Shown here in pieces: positions 33,386-40,740 of a DNA stretch of 64,000 nt. The stretch comes from Akkermansia sp. Lineage in GTDB: Bacteria; Verrucomicrobiota; Verrucomicrobiia; Verrucomicrobiales; Akkermansiaceae. The DNA is taken from positions 1-64,000 of the forward strand of contig JAFZHC010000069.1 of NCBI GenBank assembly GCA_017555025.1. The letters are read 5' to 3'. The notes under the pieces were generated by a model. The model made no database searches. It saw only the letters and a program-made list of their open reading frames with translations, and was not told where the DNA came from. Made by a program: the position numbers and the translations under genes. Each line of letters starts with the position of its first letter. Position 1 is the stretch's first letter.

Positions 33386-34278
33386 ATATTTTACGAGGTA
33401 GTGCAGGTGGTCATCTGGCAGCATTGGCTGCAGCCTGTTTGTTCGGGCTGATGAGCCCGGTATGCAAGGTGGCTATGGGCAGCGGCGTGGTGGATGGCCC
33501 CGCGCTGGCTACCATGCGTGTGTGCGGTAGTGCCTGCATGTTCTGGCTGGTATCGCTCTGCATGCCCGGTCAGCGCATACGCCGCAGGGATTGGCCGGCA
33601 CTAATGGCCATGAGCCTGTGCGGCATGGCACTCAATCAATTTTTGTATGTAACCGGGGTGCAGTACACATCGCCTACCAATGGTTGTGTGATTGGTACAA
33701 GTACGCCGATTATGGCCTTGTTGCTCTCTGCTGTGTTTCTGAAAATGCGCATTACCCGGCAGCGTGCCATCGGTATTGGTCTGGCTTGCTGCGGTGCTCT
33801 GTTTCTTTTATTGGGCTCGGCGCATGGGGCGGGCGGGCACCTGAAGGGCGATGTCTATTGCCTGTGCTCTCAGGTGGCGGCGGCTTGCTATTTCGTCTTT
33901 TTCGGTCGCCTGATTCGCCGCTACAGAGTGGTCACGCTCATGAAGTGGTTGTTTACCATTTCATCCCTTGTAGTGCTGCCGGTGTTTGGACCGCACCTGG
34001 CGGGACTGGATTGGCCGGCGTTGGGAATAACAGAGGGGGTGAGCTGCATTTATGTGGTGGCTATCGGCACCTTTGTGTGCTACCTCTTGCTTAATGTCGG
34101 GCAGAGCCGTCTGGCGCCGCCCGTAGTCGCAGCTTACAACTATGTGCAGCCGGTTGTGGCTGCTACTGCCGGTATACTTTGGGGGGTGGATGAGCTCACC
34201 TGGCAGAAGGTATTGGCTATTTTGCTGATTGCCGGCGGCGTGCTCCTGGTTAGCAGCAGAAAAAGTAAAGCCCTTTAA
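33382..34278 (+). CDS. DMT-superfamily transporter (EamA family)
   Basis: A ten-helix exporter or importer of small metabolites in the inner membrane. The 298-residue product has two EamA repeats; diagnostic parts are LFGLMSPVCKVAM, YTSPTNGCVIGTSTPIMALLLSAVFL and, in the second repeat, APPVVAAYNYVQPVVAATAGILWG. The start is taken as the GTG at 33382, which overlaps the previous stop codon; the frame extends further upstream only through the neighbouring gene. Substrate unknown. Confidence 0.88.
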   Translation: MNILRGSAGGHLAALAAACLFGLMSPVCKVAMGSGVVDGPALATMRVCGSACMFWLVSLCMPGQRIRRRDWPALMAMSLCGMALNQFLYVTGVQYTSPTNGCVIGTSTPIMALLLSAVFLKMRITRQRAIGIGLACCGALFLLLGSAHGAGGHLKGDVYCLCSQVAAACYFVFFGRLIRRYRVVTLMKWLFTISSLVVLPVFGPHLAGLDWPALGITEGVSCIYVVAIGTFVCYLLLNVGQSRLAPPVVAAYNYVQPVVAATAGILWGVDELTWQKVLAILLIAGGVLLVSSRKSKAL

Positions 34279-34298
34279 TTTACAAAGAATAAATAATG

Positions 34299-34325
34299 AA
34301 AGAGCCCGCGTTGGCGGGCTCTTCG
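34299..34325. terminator. Bidirectional terminator between convergent genes
   Basis: AGAGCCCGC (34301-34309) pairs with GCGGGCTCT (34314-34322), a 9-bp perfect stem with a 4-base loop, placed between the DMT transporter (+) and an exported protein gene (-). Confidence 0.75.
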
Positions 34326-34371
34326 CTTTGCGGGCTAACGCTCGCATGAATTGATTGTGTTGATTCGCCTG

Positions 34372-35214
34372 TTATTCCACCACGGTGTCTTCCCCGTTAT
34401 TGGGTTGGGGGGAGTTAGCCGGTGCGGCGGCAGGTTGAGTCGGCGCAGGGGCTGCCGGAGCCGTTTTGGGATTGAGCGGGCGGCGCGTGTTGGGGTCAAC
34501 CTCTTCACCGTTAATGTACATGCGGGTTACCATCTGGCCGGTTGCAGGGTCGTACTTGGTGCGCACGTCAATACGTTCCTGAACAATGTTACCGTTGTTG
34601 TCCGTCTTCCAGAGCACGCGGGAGCTGAAGCTCTCACTGCGAGTTTGTTGAGCACTATCAAGCGGTGCAATGGTAGTGGGCAGAGGCGATTGCACCTGCG
34701 GTGTATTCTGCTGCTGATTATTGTCGGATGCTTGCTGCGGCTGAACGAGGTCAGCGTGAGGCTGTGTCTGCGGACGCGGGCGGAGAGCAATACGACTGCA
34801 AGGGCGGATGTGTTGCCCCTGCGGTTCAGCAAAGATGTAGAGGTGGTCAATTTTCATAATGGCCTCATCGCCGGGCTGCATACGGCTGATTTCCTGAGCG
34901 ATGGTATCGGGCTGGCCGGGCTGACCGGGAGCTGTGTTTACCTGAATGGCAAAGCCTGTCGGCAGGGCACCATCTCCGTACCGTACATAGCGACGGTGAG
35001 CCAGGTTCTCCACTACCTCGAAGTTTGCGTTGGTTGTACCTTCCTCCATGCCTTTATAGGTAGCGCGTACGGTGTTGGAGGCCATGAGGTCGCAGTTCAT
35101 GCGGGGGGCTGAACCCGGAAGTACGGGGCTGCCCGGGTTGATATCTGCCGTAACGGGCAGGGCTGCCAGAGAGCAGATGCCGAGGATTAAACTGAGTAAA
35201 GCGTTGTTCTTCAT
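34372..35214 (-). CDS. Secreted or periplasmic protein with proline/glutamine-rich linker, unknown function
   Basis: No family recognised. The 280-residue precursor has a clear signal peptide (MKNNALLSLILGICSLAALPVTAD). A folded part (about 25-135) contains NANFEVVENLAHRRYVRYGDG and MQPGDEAIMKIDHLYIFAEP. A Gln/Pro/Asn-rich linker follows, then a short conserved-looking stretch (VLWKTDNNGNIVQERIDV), and an Ala/Pro-rich tail. The start at 35214 is chosen because it opens the signal peptide. The linker style resembles cell-envelope anchoring proteins, but this is only an impression. Confidence 0.7.
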   Translation of the reverse strand: MKNNALLSLILGICSLAALPVTADINPGSPVLPGSAPRMNCDLMASNTVRATYKGMEEGTTNANFEVVENLAHRRYVRYGDGALPTGFAIQVNTAPGQPGQPDTIAQEISRMQPGDEAIMKIDHLYIFAEPQGQHIRPCSRIALRPRPQTQPHADLVQPQQASDNNQQQNTPQVQSPLPTTIAPLDSAQQTRSESFSSRVLWKTDNNGNIVQERIDVRTKYDPATGQMVTRMYINGEEVDPNTRRPLNPKTAPAAPAPTQPAAAPANSPQPNNGEDTVVE

Positions 35215-35268
35215 AACCTGAGGCTTAGACACAGAAACACGGGTGCGTGTTCAAAAAAATATACATGC

Positions 35269-35297
35269 TTGACTCTGAATGTGAGAGGTAGTATACT
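35269..35297 (+). promoter_or_regulatory. Promoter of the DUF4236-like gene, with palindromic -10
   Basis: TTGACT (35269-35274), 17-bp spacer, TATACT (35292-35297), then 11 bases to the ATG. The -10 lies inside the palindrome AGTATACT (35290-35297) and inside a wider repeat GAGAG/CTCTC (35283-35287, 35296-35300). Confidence 0.6.
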
Positions 35298-35308
35298 CTC
35301 TGTCAGTC

Positions 35309-35557
35309 ATGGCCAGAAGAACCCGCTCCTACAATCGCACCGCCCCGTTGTACCACAGAATACCGATTATCCCCGGTATTCTTTACCTGAATATCAGTCG
35401 TTCGGGACTTTCGCTGAGCTTTGGCAAGAGCTCGGTCGGGCGTGCCACCGTCAGCAAAAGCGGGGTTCGTCTCAATAAGAGCATTGGTGGCTTCAGTATA
35501 GGCAAGACGTTCAGCTTCTCCAAAATCGGCAAGCTGTTCGGCCGCGGGGGAAAATAA
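35309..35557 (+). CDS. Small basic protein resembling DUF4236
   Basis: The 82-residue product is Ser/Gly/Lys-rich. It has the pattern of DUF4236 proteins: a short basic N terminus, IIPGILYLNISRSGLSLSFG, and VSKSGVRLNKSIGG, two similar strand pairs with Ser-Gly turns. That domain has no known function and is often fused to longer proteins; here it stands alone. The next gene starts 12 bases later, so they are likely co-transcribed. Assignment is by pattern memory only. Confidence 0.65.
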   Translation: MARRTRSYNRTAPLYHRIPIIPGILYLNISRSGLSLSFGKSSVGRATVSKSGVRLNKSIGGFSIGKTFSFSKIGKLFGRGGK

Positions 35558-35569
35558 TATCGAGATAGC

Positions 35570-36556
35570 ATGAATATGAAGTGGATGATGCTGTTGTTGT
35601 TGACCGGTACGCAGGCTTTTGCCGCTACAGCCGCTGAGCCGCTGCCGTCGGTGGATTTTCTGGGAACGGTGGGGGTGCTGGCGGCCATTCTGGGTGTGTT
35701 GGGCTTTATCGGTCTGTTGACTGCCAGCGCTCAGAAAGTTGACCTGCACTACGGCATGGGCGATGTGTACCTGTCGGTGCCGATTGCTCTGGCGGCTTGG
35801 CTGGGCGTGGCTTCTCTGGCACTCATGGGTTGCCGTGGCGATGATTTGCTGCCTTTCATGCAGGAGAAGTTATGGCTTTCCGGCGGCTCTGTGGTGCTCG
35901 CGCTCATTCTCTCATTTATCATGGTGCGCCGCTGCAATCCGCAGGCCGGTATTTTCGGGGTTTCCTTTGCTGCTTTCGGGCGTCTGTTTGTTGATTCTCT
36001 CAGTCAGATTTTTTCCATTCTCGTTGTATTGGGCGGGGTGTGGGTGATATTCGGCGGGCGCAAGCAGGACGGAGAGAAAGTATCCTTCCTGGGGCGTTTA
36101 GGCTGCGCCTTTGCTTTTGTGTGGCTGTTTAACCTAGTGTGGGGCTCCATTCGTACCACGACTAAGGAGCCGGTATCATCCGGCAACGGCTACCTGTTGG
36201 GTATTCTCAATGTGCTCTGCATAGCCGGGGCTACCTATGCCGGGTATCTGTACATGCACCGTACCCCGCAGCAGCTGCCCGTCGCTCTGGTGGAGGCTGT
36301 GCAGGCTCAGAATGCTGAGCTCGCGCTGCAGATTATCGCCGAGAATCCCATGATGGAGCGCACTCCCGCTATTGAGTACGCCGTGAAGAATGATTGCCGT
36401 GCCATGCTTAACCGAATTGTGCGTGATTCCTCTGATTTGGAGTATGCTATGCAATATGCAGAGCTGAACGGTAAAACGGCTACTCTGCGTTTCCTGAAGG
36501 AAAAGGAGTATCTTTCCTCGCCGCAGCAGGAGGCCGCCTCGGTTGCCACTCGCTGA
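35570..36556 (+). CDS. Predicted multi-pass membrane protein with helical C-terminal repeats
   Basis: No family recognised. The 328-residue product has a signal-like N terminus (MKWMMLLLLTGTQAFAATA), then about six hydrophobic segments up to residue 225. The soluble C-terminal region of about 100 residues contains VEAVQAQNAELALQIIAENPM and paired helices resembling degenerate ankyrin repeats. It follows the DUF4236-like gene by 12 bases, suggesting the two work together. Confidence 0.65.
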   Translation: MNMKWMMLLLLTGTQAFAATAAEPLPSVDFLGTVGVLAAILGVLGFIGLLTASAQKVDLHYGMGDVYLSVPIALAAWLGVASLALMGCRGDDLLPFMQEKLWLSGGSVVLALILSFIMVRRCNPQAGIFGVSFAAFGRLFVDSLSQIFSILVVLGGVWVIFGGRKQDGEKVSFLGRLGCAFAFVWLFNLVWGSIRTTTKEPVSSGNGYLLGILNVLCIAGATYAGYLYMHRTPQQLPVALVEAVQAQNAELALQIIAENPMMERTPAIEYAVKNDCRAMLNRIVRDSSDLEYAMQYAELNGKTATLRFLKEKEYLSSPQQEAASVATR

Positions 36557-36590
36557 TTGTTCAGAATATCTGATTACGGCTTTTTTCTGC

Positions 36591-36619
36591 TCGACATCTC
36601 GGGGCTAATCTGTTATAGG
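36591..36619 (+). promoter_or_regulatory. Promoter of the GH35 gene
   Basis: TCGACA (36591-36596), 17-bp spacer, TATAGG (36614-36619), then 7 bases to the ATG at 36627. Leaderless transcript predicted. Confidence 0.45.
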
Positions 36620-36626
36620 ATACAGC

Positions 36627-38540
36627 ATGAAGCTATTGAATGCTGCGATTGCTGTATTTGCCTTGGCTGCCATGGCCTGGGCCGGGCCTGAGGCAATGAA
36701 AAACCTGCAGAAACCGCAGGCCGGTAAAGCCGCCGAGTTCGCATTCGGCGGGGATGGCGGTCGAGAATTCTTGCTTGATGGTAAGCCATTTCAGATTCGC
36801 TCCGGCGAAATTCATCCGCAGCGTGTGCCGCGTACCCACTGGCGCCATCGCATTCGCGCGGCCAAGGCTATGGGGCTGAATACCATTGCCTTCTATGTGT
36901 TCTGGAATGCTCTGGAGCGGGAGGATGGTAGCTGGGATTTCAGCGGGCGCAATGATATTGGCGCCTTCATCGACCTGTGTGCCGAGGAAGGTATGTGGGT
37001 GTTGTTCCGCCCCGGTCCCTATGTATGTGGCGAATGGGACCTTGGCGGCTTGCCCGCCTACCTGCTGAAGGACGAAGTAACTCCCTTGCGCTATACCGGT
37101 AATGCACAATTCATGGAGGCTCAGACCCGCTATCTGGAGAAGATGGCAGAGGTGGCTGTACCCCGGCTGAGTCGTAATGGCGGGCCTATTCTCATGGTGC
37201 AGCTTGAGAATGAATATGGAAGCTATAAGAGCTCACATGATGAGATGGCTTACATAGAATGGCTTAAGGATTTCTGGACGAAGAAGGGGGCAGGCCCGTT
37301 CTACCTCTCCGAGGGCTCTTCTAATCATCACTTGCGCTTTGTACCCAAGGGTGTAGCGGTTGGTCTGGACCCTGCTGACAATGCCTGGCAAATGAAGAAT
37401 GCTTTGCGCATTGCCCCGGGGGTACCGGTATTCTCCAGCGAAACGTACCCCGGCTGGCTGCGCCATTGGGGTGAAGGTAACTGGACGCCCAGCCGCAACA
37501 CGCTCAATTCCGTGCGCTGGTATATGCGTGATGGTGTCTCGTTCAATCTCTTTGTGTACCATGGCGGCACGAACTTCGGGTTGACCGCCGGTGCTAATAG
37601 CAATGAGAATGGCGAGGCCTTTCAGCCCGACCTCACCAGTTATGATTATGGCTCTCCGGTAGGCGAAAACGGCAACCTCACCAAGGAGTATTTCGAGTAT
37701 CGCGATATCATCAGAGCCGCCCTGCCTGAGGAGCTTCAGTTGCCTGAGCCTGAGCAGCCGGCGGCTATGGAGGTGCCGGCATTCCGTCCGACGCGAGTGG
37801 CTGATTTTCATGCGCTCACAACCATTCGTGAAGAGAAGGACTATGTGACTCCTCCCACTTTGGAGAGCTTGGGGCAGAATCAGGGCATTGGTATTTATAC
37901 CGCAGTCATTCCCGCTGGCGGAGCAGCGTGGCTGAGTTGCCGGGCTCATGACTATGCGCTGGTGTATGTGGGTGATTCTTATGTGGGGACATTGGATCGC
38001 AGCAAGGGGCAAACTCGCATTCAGCTGCCTGAGCGTAAGCAGCCGGAGCTGCTGAAGCTTGTGGTGGATACCTTCGGGCATGTGAACTTCTGCTCCTATC
38101 TGGAGAAAGATCGCAAGGGGCTTGTAGGCAAGGTGATGCTGGGCGATAGTGCAGTGCAGAACTGGCGTGTGCAGCGCATGCCGCTGACCTCGGTGCCTGC
38201 GCCCGTTAAGAAAACCGGCCACGCCCGTTATCGTGAACAGGGGGCTCTTTATCGCGCCTCGGTTCAGCTCGGGGAGGCTCCGAAGGATACTTTCCTCGAC
38301 ATGACCGGCTGGCAGAAGGGCTATGTGTGGGTAAATGGGCACCTGCTGGGGCGTTATTGGCACATCGGGCCGCAGGAGCGCCTGTATTGCCCCGGTGAGT
38401 TCCTGAAGCAGGGGCAGAATACGGTCGAGATTCTGGATATGCACATGGTGACAGATACCCCTCCCACCATCTCCGGTAAGACTGAGCGTAATATGGAGGT
38501 GCGTAAGCAAACGAAATCTCTTAATAACCAGTGGGATTAA
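36627..38540 (+). CDS. Secreted beta-galactosidase, glycoside hydrolase family 35
   Basis: Removes terminal beta-linked galactose from glycans. The 637-residue precursor has a signal peptide (about 19 residues, cut near AMAWA), so it acts in the periplasm or outside. The barrel carries EIHPQRVPRTHW, FRPGPYVCGEWDLGGLPAYL, the acid/base E196 in GGPILMVQLENEYGSY, and the nucleophile E272 in FSSETYPGW. C-terminal beta domains contain GWQKGYVWVNGHLLGRYWHIGPQ, the typical ligand-binding sandwich of the family. A mucin galactose substrate is plausible for this organism. The linkage preference (beta-1,3 or 1,4) is not visible. Confidence 0.95.
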   Translation: MKLLNAAIAVFALAAMAWAGPEAMKNLQKPQAGKAAEFAFGGDGGREFLLDGKPFQIRSGEIHPQRVPRTHWRHRIRAAKAMGLNTIAFYVFWNALEREDGSWDFSGRNDIGAFIDLCAEEGMWVLFRPGPYVCGEWDLGGLPAYLLKDEVTPLRYTGNAQFMEAQTRYLEKMAEVAVPRLSRNGGPILMVQLENEYGSYKSSHDEMAYIEWLKDFWTKKGAGPFYLSEGSSNHHLRFVPKGVAVGLDPADNAWQMKNALRIAPGVPVFSSETYPGWLRHWGEGNWTPSRNTLNSVRWYMRDGVSFNLFVYHGGTNFGLTAGANSNENGEAFQPDLTSYDYGSPVGENGNLTKEYFEYRDIIRAALPEELQLPEPEQPAAMEVPAFRPTRVADFHALTTIREEKDYVTPPTLESLGQNQGIGIYTAVIPAGGAAWLSCRAHDYALVYVGDSYVGTLDRSKGQTRIQLPERKQPELLKLVVDTFGHVNFCSYLEKDRKGLVGKVMLGDSAVQNWRVQRMPLTSVPAPVKKTGHARYREQGALYRASVQLGEAPKDTFLDMTGWQKGYVWVNGHLLGRYWHIGPQERLYCPGEFLKQGQNTVEILDMHMVTDTPPTISGKTERNMEVRKQTKSLNNQWD

Positions 38541-38572
38541 CCTCGCTGTAGTACGAGGCCGTTCATTGTTAA

Positions 38573-38640
38573 GAGCGGACTGATAGGCGCGGATATACAA
38601 TGTCTTGATATCCGCGCCTTATCCGTTCTCTAATTTTATA
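38573..38640 (+). terminator. Long two-part hairpin after the GH35 gene
   Basis: GGCGCGGATAT (38586-38596) pairs perfectly with ATATCCGCGCC (38608-38618). Beyond a small internal loop, GAGCGGA (38573-38579) pairs with TCCGTTC (38622-38628). A T-rich stretch follows (TAATTTTATATT). It is probably a terminator, though unusually long. Confidence 0.65.
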
Positions 38641-38659
38641 TTACTGTCGCGCGGGTTGC

Positions 38660-38688
38660 TTGACATAGAGGGCTTTTTGTGGTAGTTT
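38660..38688 (+). promoter_or_regulatory. Promoter of ffh
   Basis: TTGACA (38660-38665), 17-bp spacer ending TGG, TAGTTT (38683-38688), then 6 bases to the ATG at 38695. Leaderless transcript predicted for an essential gene. Confidence 0.65.
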
Positions 38689-38694
38689 GCCGGT

Positions 38695-40197
38695 ATGTTT
38701 TCGCTCCTTTCCGATAAGCTGGATGACACTTTCCGTAAACTGCGCGGCCTGAGTAAAATCTCAGAGTCGAACATAGCCGACGCCATGCGCGAAATTCGCA
38801 TGGCTCTGTTGGATGCTGACGTGGAGTACAGCGTTGCCCGTGAGTTTATTGCTCATGTAAAGGAACAGGCTATGGGTGTTGCGGTGCTGAAAACCGTAAA
38901 GCCCGGTGAGCAGATTGTAAAGATTTTCCGTGACCAATTGGCTGAGTTGCTGGGTGGCGAGGCTGCTGAGCTGAATCTTACGCCGCCCGCCCGCATTCTT
39001 GTGGTGGGTTTGAACGGTGCCGGTAAGACAACCACCAGTGCCAAGCTGGCTCGCCGCCTGAAGGCTGAGGGCCGTAAGCCCCTGTTGGTGGCCTGCGACC
39101 TTATTCGCCCTGCAGCTATTGACCAGCTGGCAACTCTGGCTCGCCAGATTGAGGTGCCTGTGTACACGCCTTCTGCAAGCGAGAAAGATGTGATTCGTGT
39201 GGCGAAGGATGCCCTGAAGTGGGCCGCTACGCAGGAGCACGACGTGATTATTTTCGATACAGCCGGCCGTCAGGAGGTGGATGAAGCGCTGGTGGACGAG
39301 CTGCGCCGTTTGGCTAAGTTCCTGGAGGCTCAGGAGGCCTTGCTGGTGGCAGATGCCGCTACCGGTCAGCAGGCTGTGCGCGTGGCTCAGGCCTTCGATC
39401 AGGCGGTGGGACTGACCGGTATCATCCTCACCAAGCTCGATGGCGATGCCCGCGGTGGTGCTGCTCTTTCTATGCGTGCCGTGACCGGTAAGCCCATTAA
39501 GTTTGTGGGTGAGGGCGAGAAGCTCGACATGTTCGGCCCCTTTGTTCCCGTGCGCATGGCAGACCGCATTCTGGGCATGGGTGACATTGTGGGTCTGGTG
39601 GAGAAGGCCGCCGAGAAGATTGACCAAGAATCGGCTATGAACTCCATGACTCGTATGATGAGCGGTGAGTTCAATTTCAACGATTTCCTTTCTCAGATGC
39701 GCATGATGCAGAGCCTTGGCCCGCTGGAGGGGCTGTTGGGGCTGCTGCCCGGTTTCAGCAAGATTCGTAAGCAGTTGCCGGAAGGGGCTCTCGACCCCAA
39801 GAAGATGAAGCGTATGGAGGCCATCGTGCTCTCGATGACCCCCGCTGAACGTGCTAACTATAAGTTGCTTATCCCATCCCGCCGTCGACGTATTGCCAAG
39901 GGCTCCGGTGTGAGCGAAATTGAGGTGAACCGATTTATCAAAAACTTCAAACAGATGAAGGAAATGATGGGCGGTAAAGGTAAGATGGGCGGCCTTATGA
40001 AGGCTATGGGCAAGATGAAGGGCGGTGGTATGCCCGATATGTCTGCCATGGCTCAGGGGGGCGATATGCCCGACCTCTCCTCGATGATGGGGGGCGGTAT
40101 GCCAGACCTCTCGGCCCTGATGGGTGGCAGCAAGAAGCCCAAGATGCCCGGTATGGGCAGCATGGGCGGCTTCGGCGGTATGTTCCGCCGCCGTTGA
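38695..40197 (+). CDS. ffh: Signal recognition particle GTPase Ffh
   Basis: Binds SRP RNA and signal sequences and delivers nascent membrane proteins to FtsY. The 500-residue protein has the N domain, then the G domain with GLNGAGKTTTSAKLA (P-loop), DTAGR and TKLDGDARGGAAL. A methionine-rich M domain follows, with GSGVSEIEVNRFIKNFKQMKEMM. It continues into an extended Gly/Met tail where MPDLSxxMGG-type units repeat, making it about 45 residues longer than a typical Ffh (around 450). The SRP RNA gene is not in this window. Confidence 0.97.
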   Translation: MFSLLSDKLDDTFRKLRGLSKISESNIADAMREIRMALLDADVEYSVAREFIAHVKEQAMGVAVLKTVKPGEQIVKIFRDQLAELLGGEAAELNLTPPARILVVGLNGAGKTTTSAKLARRLKAEGRKPLLVACDLIRPAAIDQLATLARQIEVPVYTPSASEKDVIRVAKDALKWAATQEHDVIIFDTAGRQEVDEALVDELRRLAKFLEAQEALLVADAATGQQAVRVAQAFDQAVGLTGIILTKLDGDARGGAALSMRAVTGKPIKFVGEGEKLDMFGPFVPVRMADRILGMGDIVGLVEKAAEKIDQESAMNSMTRMMSGEFNFNDFLSQMRMMQSLGPLEGLLGLLPGFSKIRKQLPEGALDPKKMKRMEAIVLSMTPAERANYKLLIPSRRRRIAKGSGVSEIEVNRFIKNFKQMKEMMGGKGKMGGLMKAMGKMKGGGMPDMSAMAQGGDMPDLSSMMGGGMPDLSALMGGSKKPKMPGMGSMGGFGGMFRRR

Positions 40198-40224
40198 GTG
40201 TAAATAGTCAAAAGCTTGAAAAGA

Positions 40225-40265
40225 ATCCCCCTCTGCCGAATGTTCGGCTGAGGGGGATATTTTTA
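40225..40265 (+). terminator. Terminator after ffh
   Basis: ATCCCCCTC and GAGGGGGAT (40225-40233, 40250-40258) pair, enclosing an inner GCCGAA/TTCGGC helix, and are followed by TATTTTT. Confidence 0.9.
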
Positions 40266-40278
40266 AAGGGAAGGGAAA

Positions 40279-40740
40279 TCAGCGAGCGGACAAAAGCTCC
40301 GCTGCACGGGCTGCACAGAAGGCGACACAGCGCTCGCAGGGGCGGGCATCATAATATGCCTGAGTGCGATCATTCGGGCGTGCTCCTTCGCGGGTATGTT
40401 CGTCTAAGTGCAGCAATTCACGGCAGGTTAACGTGCCGAACTCGGCCTTGAACTCCTCTGCCAGTTGGCGAACGAGGGCGAAAATGACTTCTTTATCTTC
40501 CGGCCGGCCGGTAAGATTGCCCTGACAATGGCCTGCCACCAACGTGAGCCCGCTGAAAGCACCGCACATGCCGCGCATGCGCCCCACTCCGGCACCAAAG
40601 CCGGCCGCAAGTCGCAAAGCCTGCTCTTCGTTCAACCCCACTTCAGAGGCACAGGCGGCAAAAACTGACTGGGAGCAATTGTAGCCCTTGTGGAAGTACT
40701 CCAAAGCCAGTTGCTCAGCCTGCTGTTCAGTCATGGACAT
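40279..40740 (-). CDS. C_GCAxxG_C_C family protein (putative redox/metal protein)
   Basis: A small cytoplasmic protein of a family named for its cysteine pattern; its biochemical role is not established. The 153 residues include GYNCSQSVFAACA, GFGAGVGRMRGMCGAFSGLTLVAG (matching C-GAFSG in place of C-GCAxxG-like text), CRELL, and a C-terminal CERCVAFCAA block. The ATG shares its A with the TGA stop of the helicase gene upstream, indicating translational coupling. A second ATG at 40734 is possible. Confidence 0.8.
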   Translation of the reverse strand: MSMTEQQAEQLALEYFHKGYNCSQSVFAACASEVGLNEEQALRLAAGFGAGVGRMRGMCGAFSGLTLVAGHCQGNLTGRPEDKEVIFALVRQLAEEFKAEFGTLTCRELLHLDEHTREGARPNDRTQAYYDARPCERCVAFCAARAAELLSAR

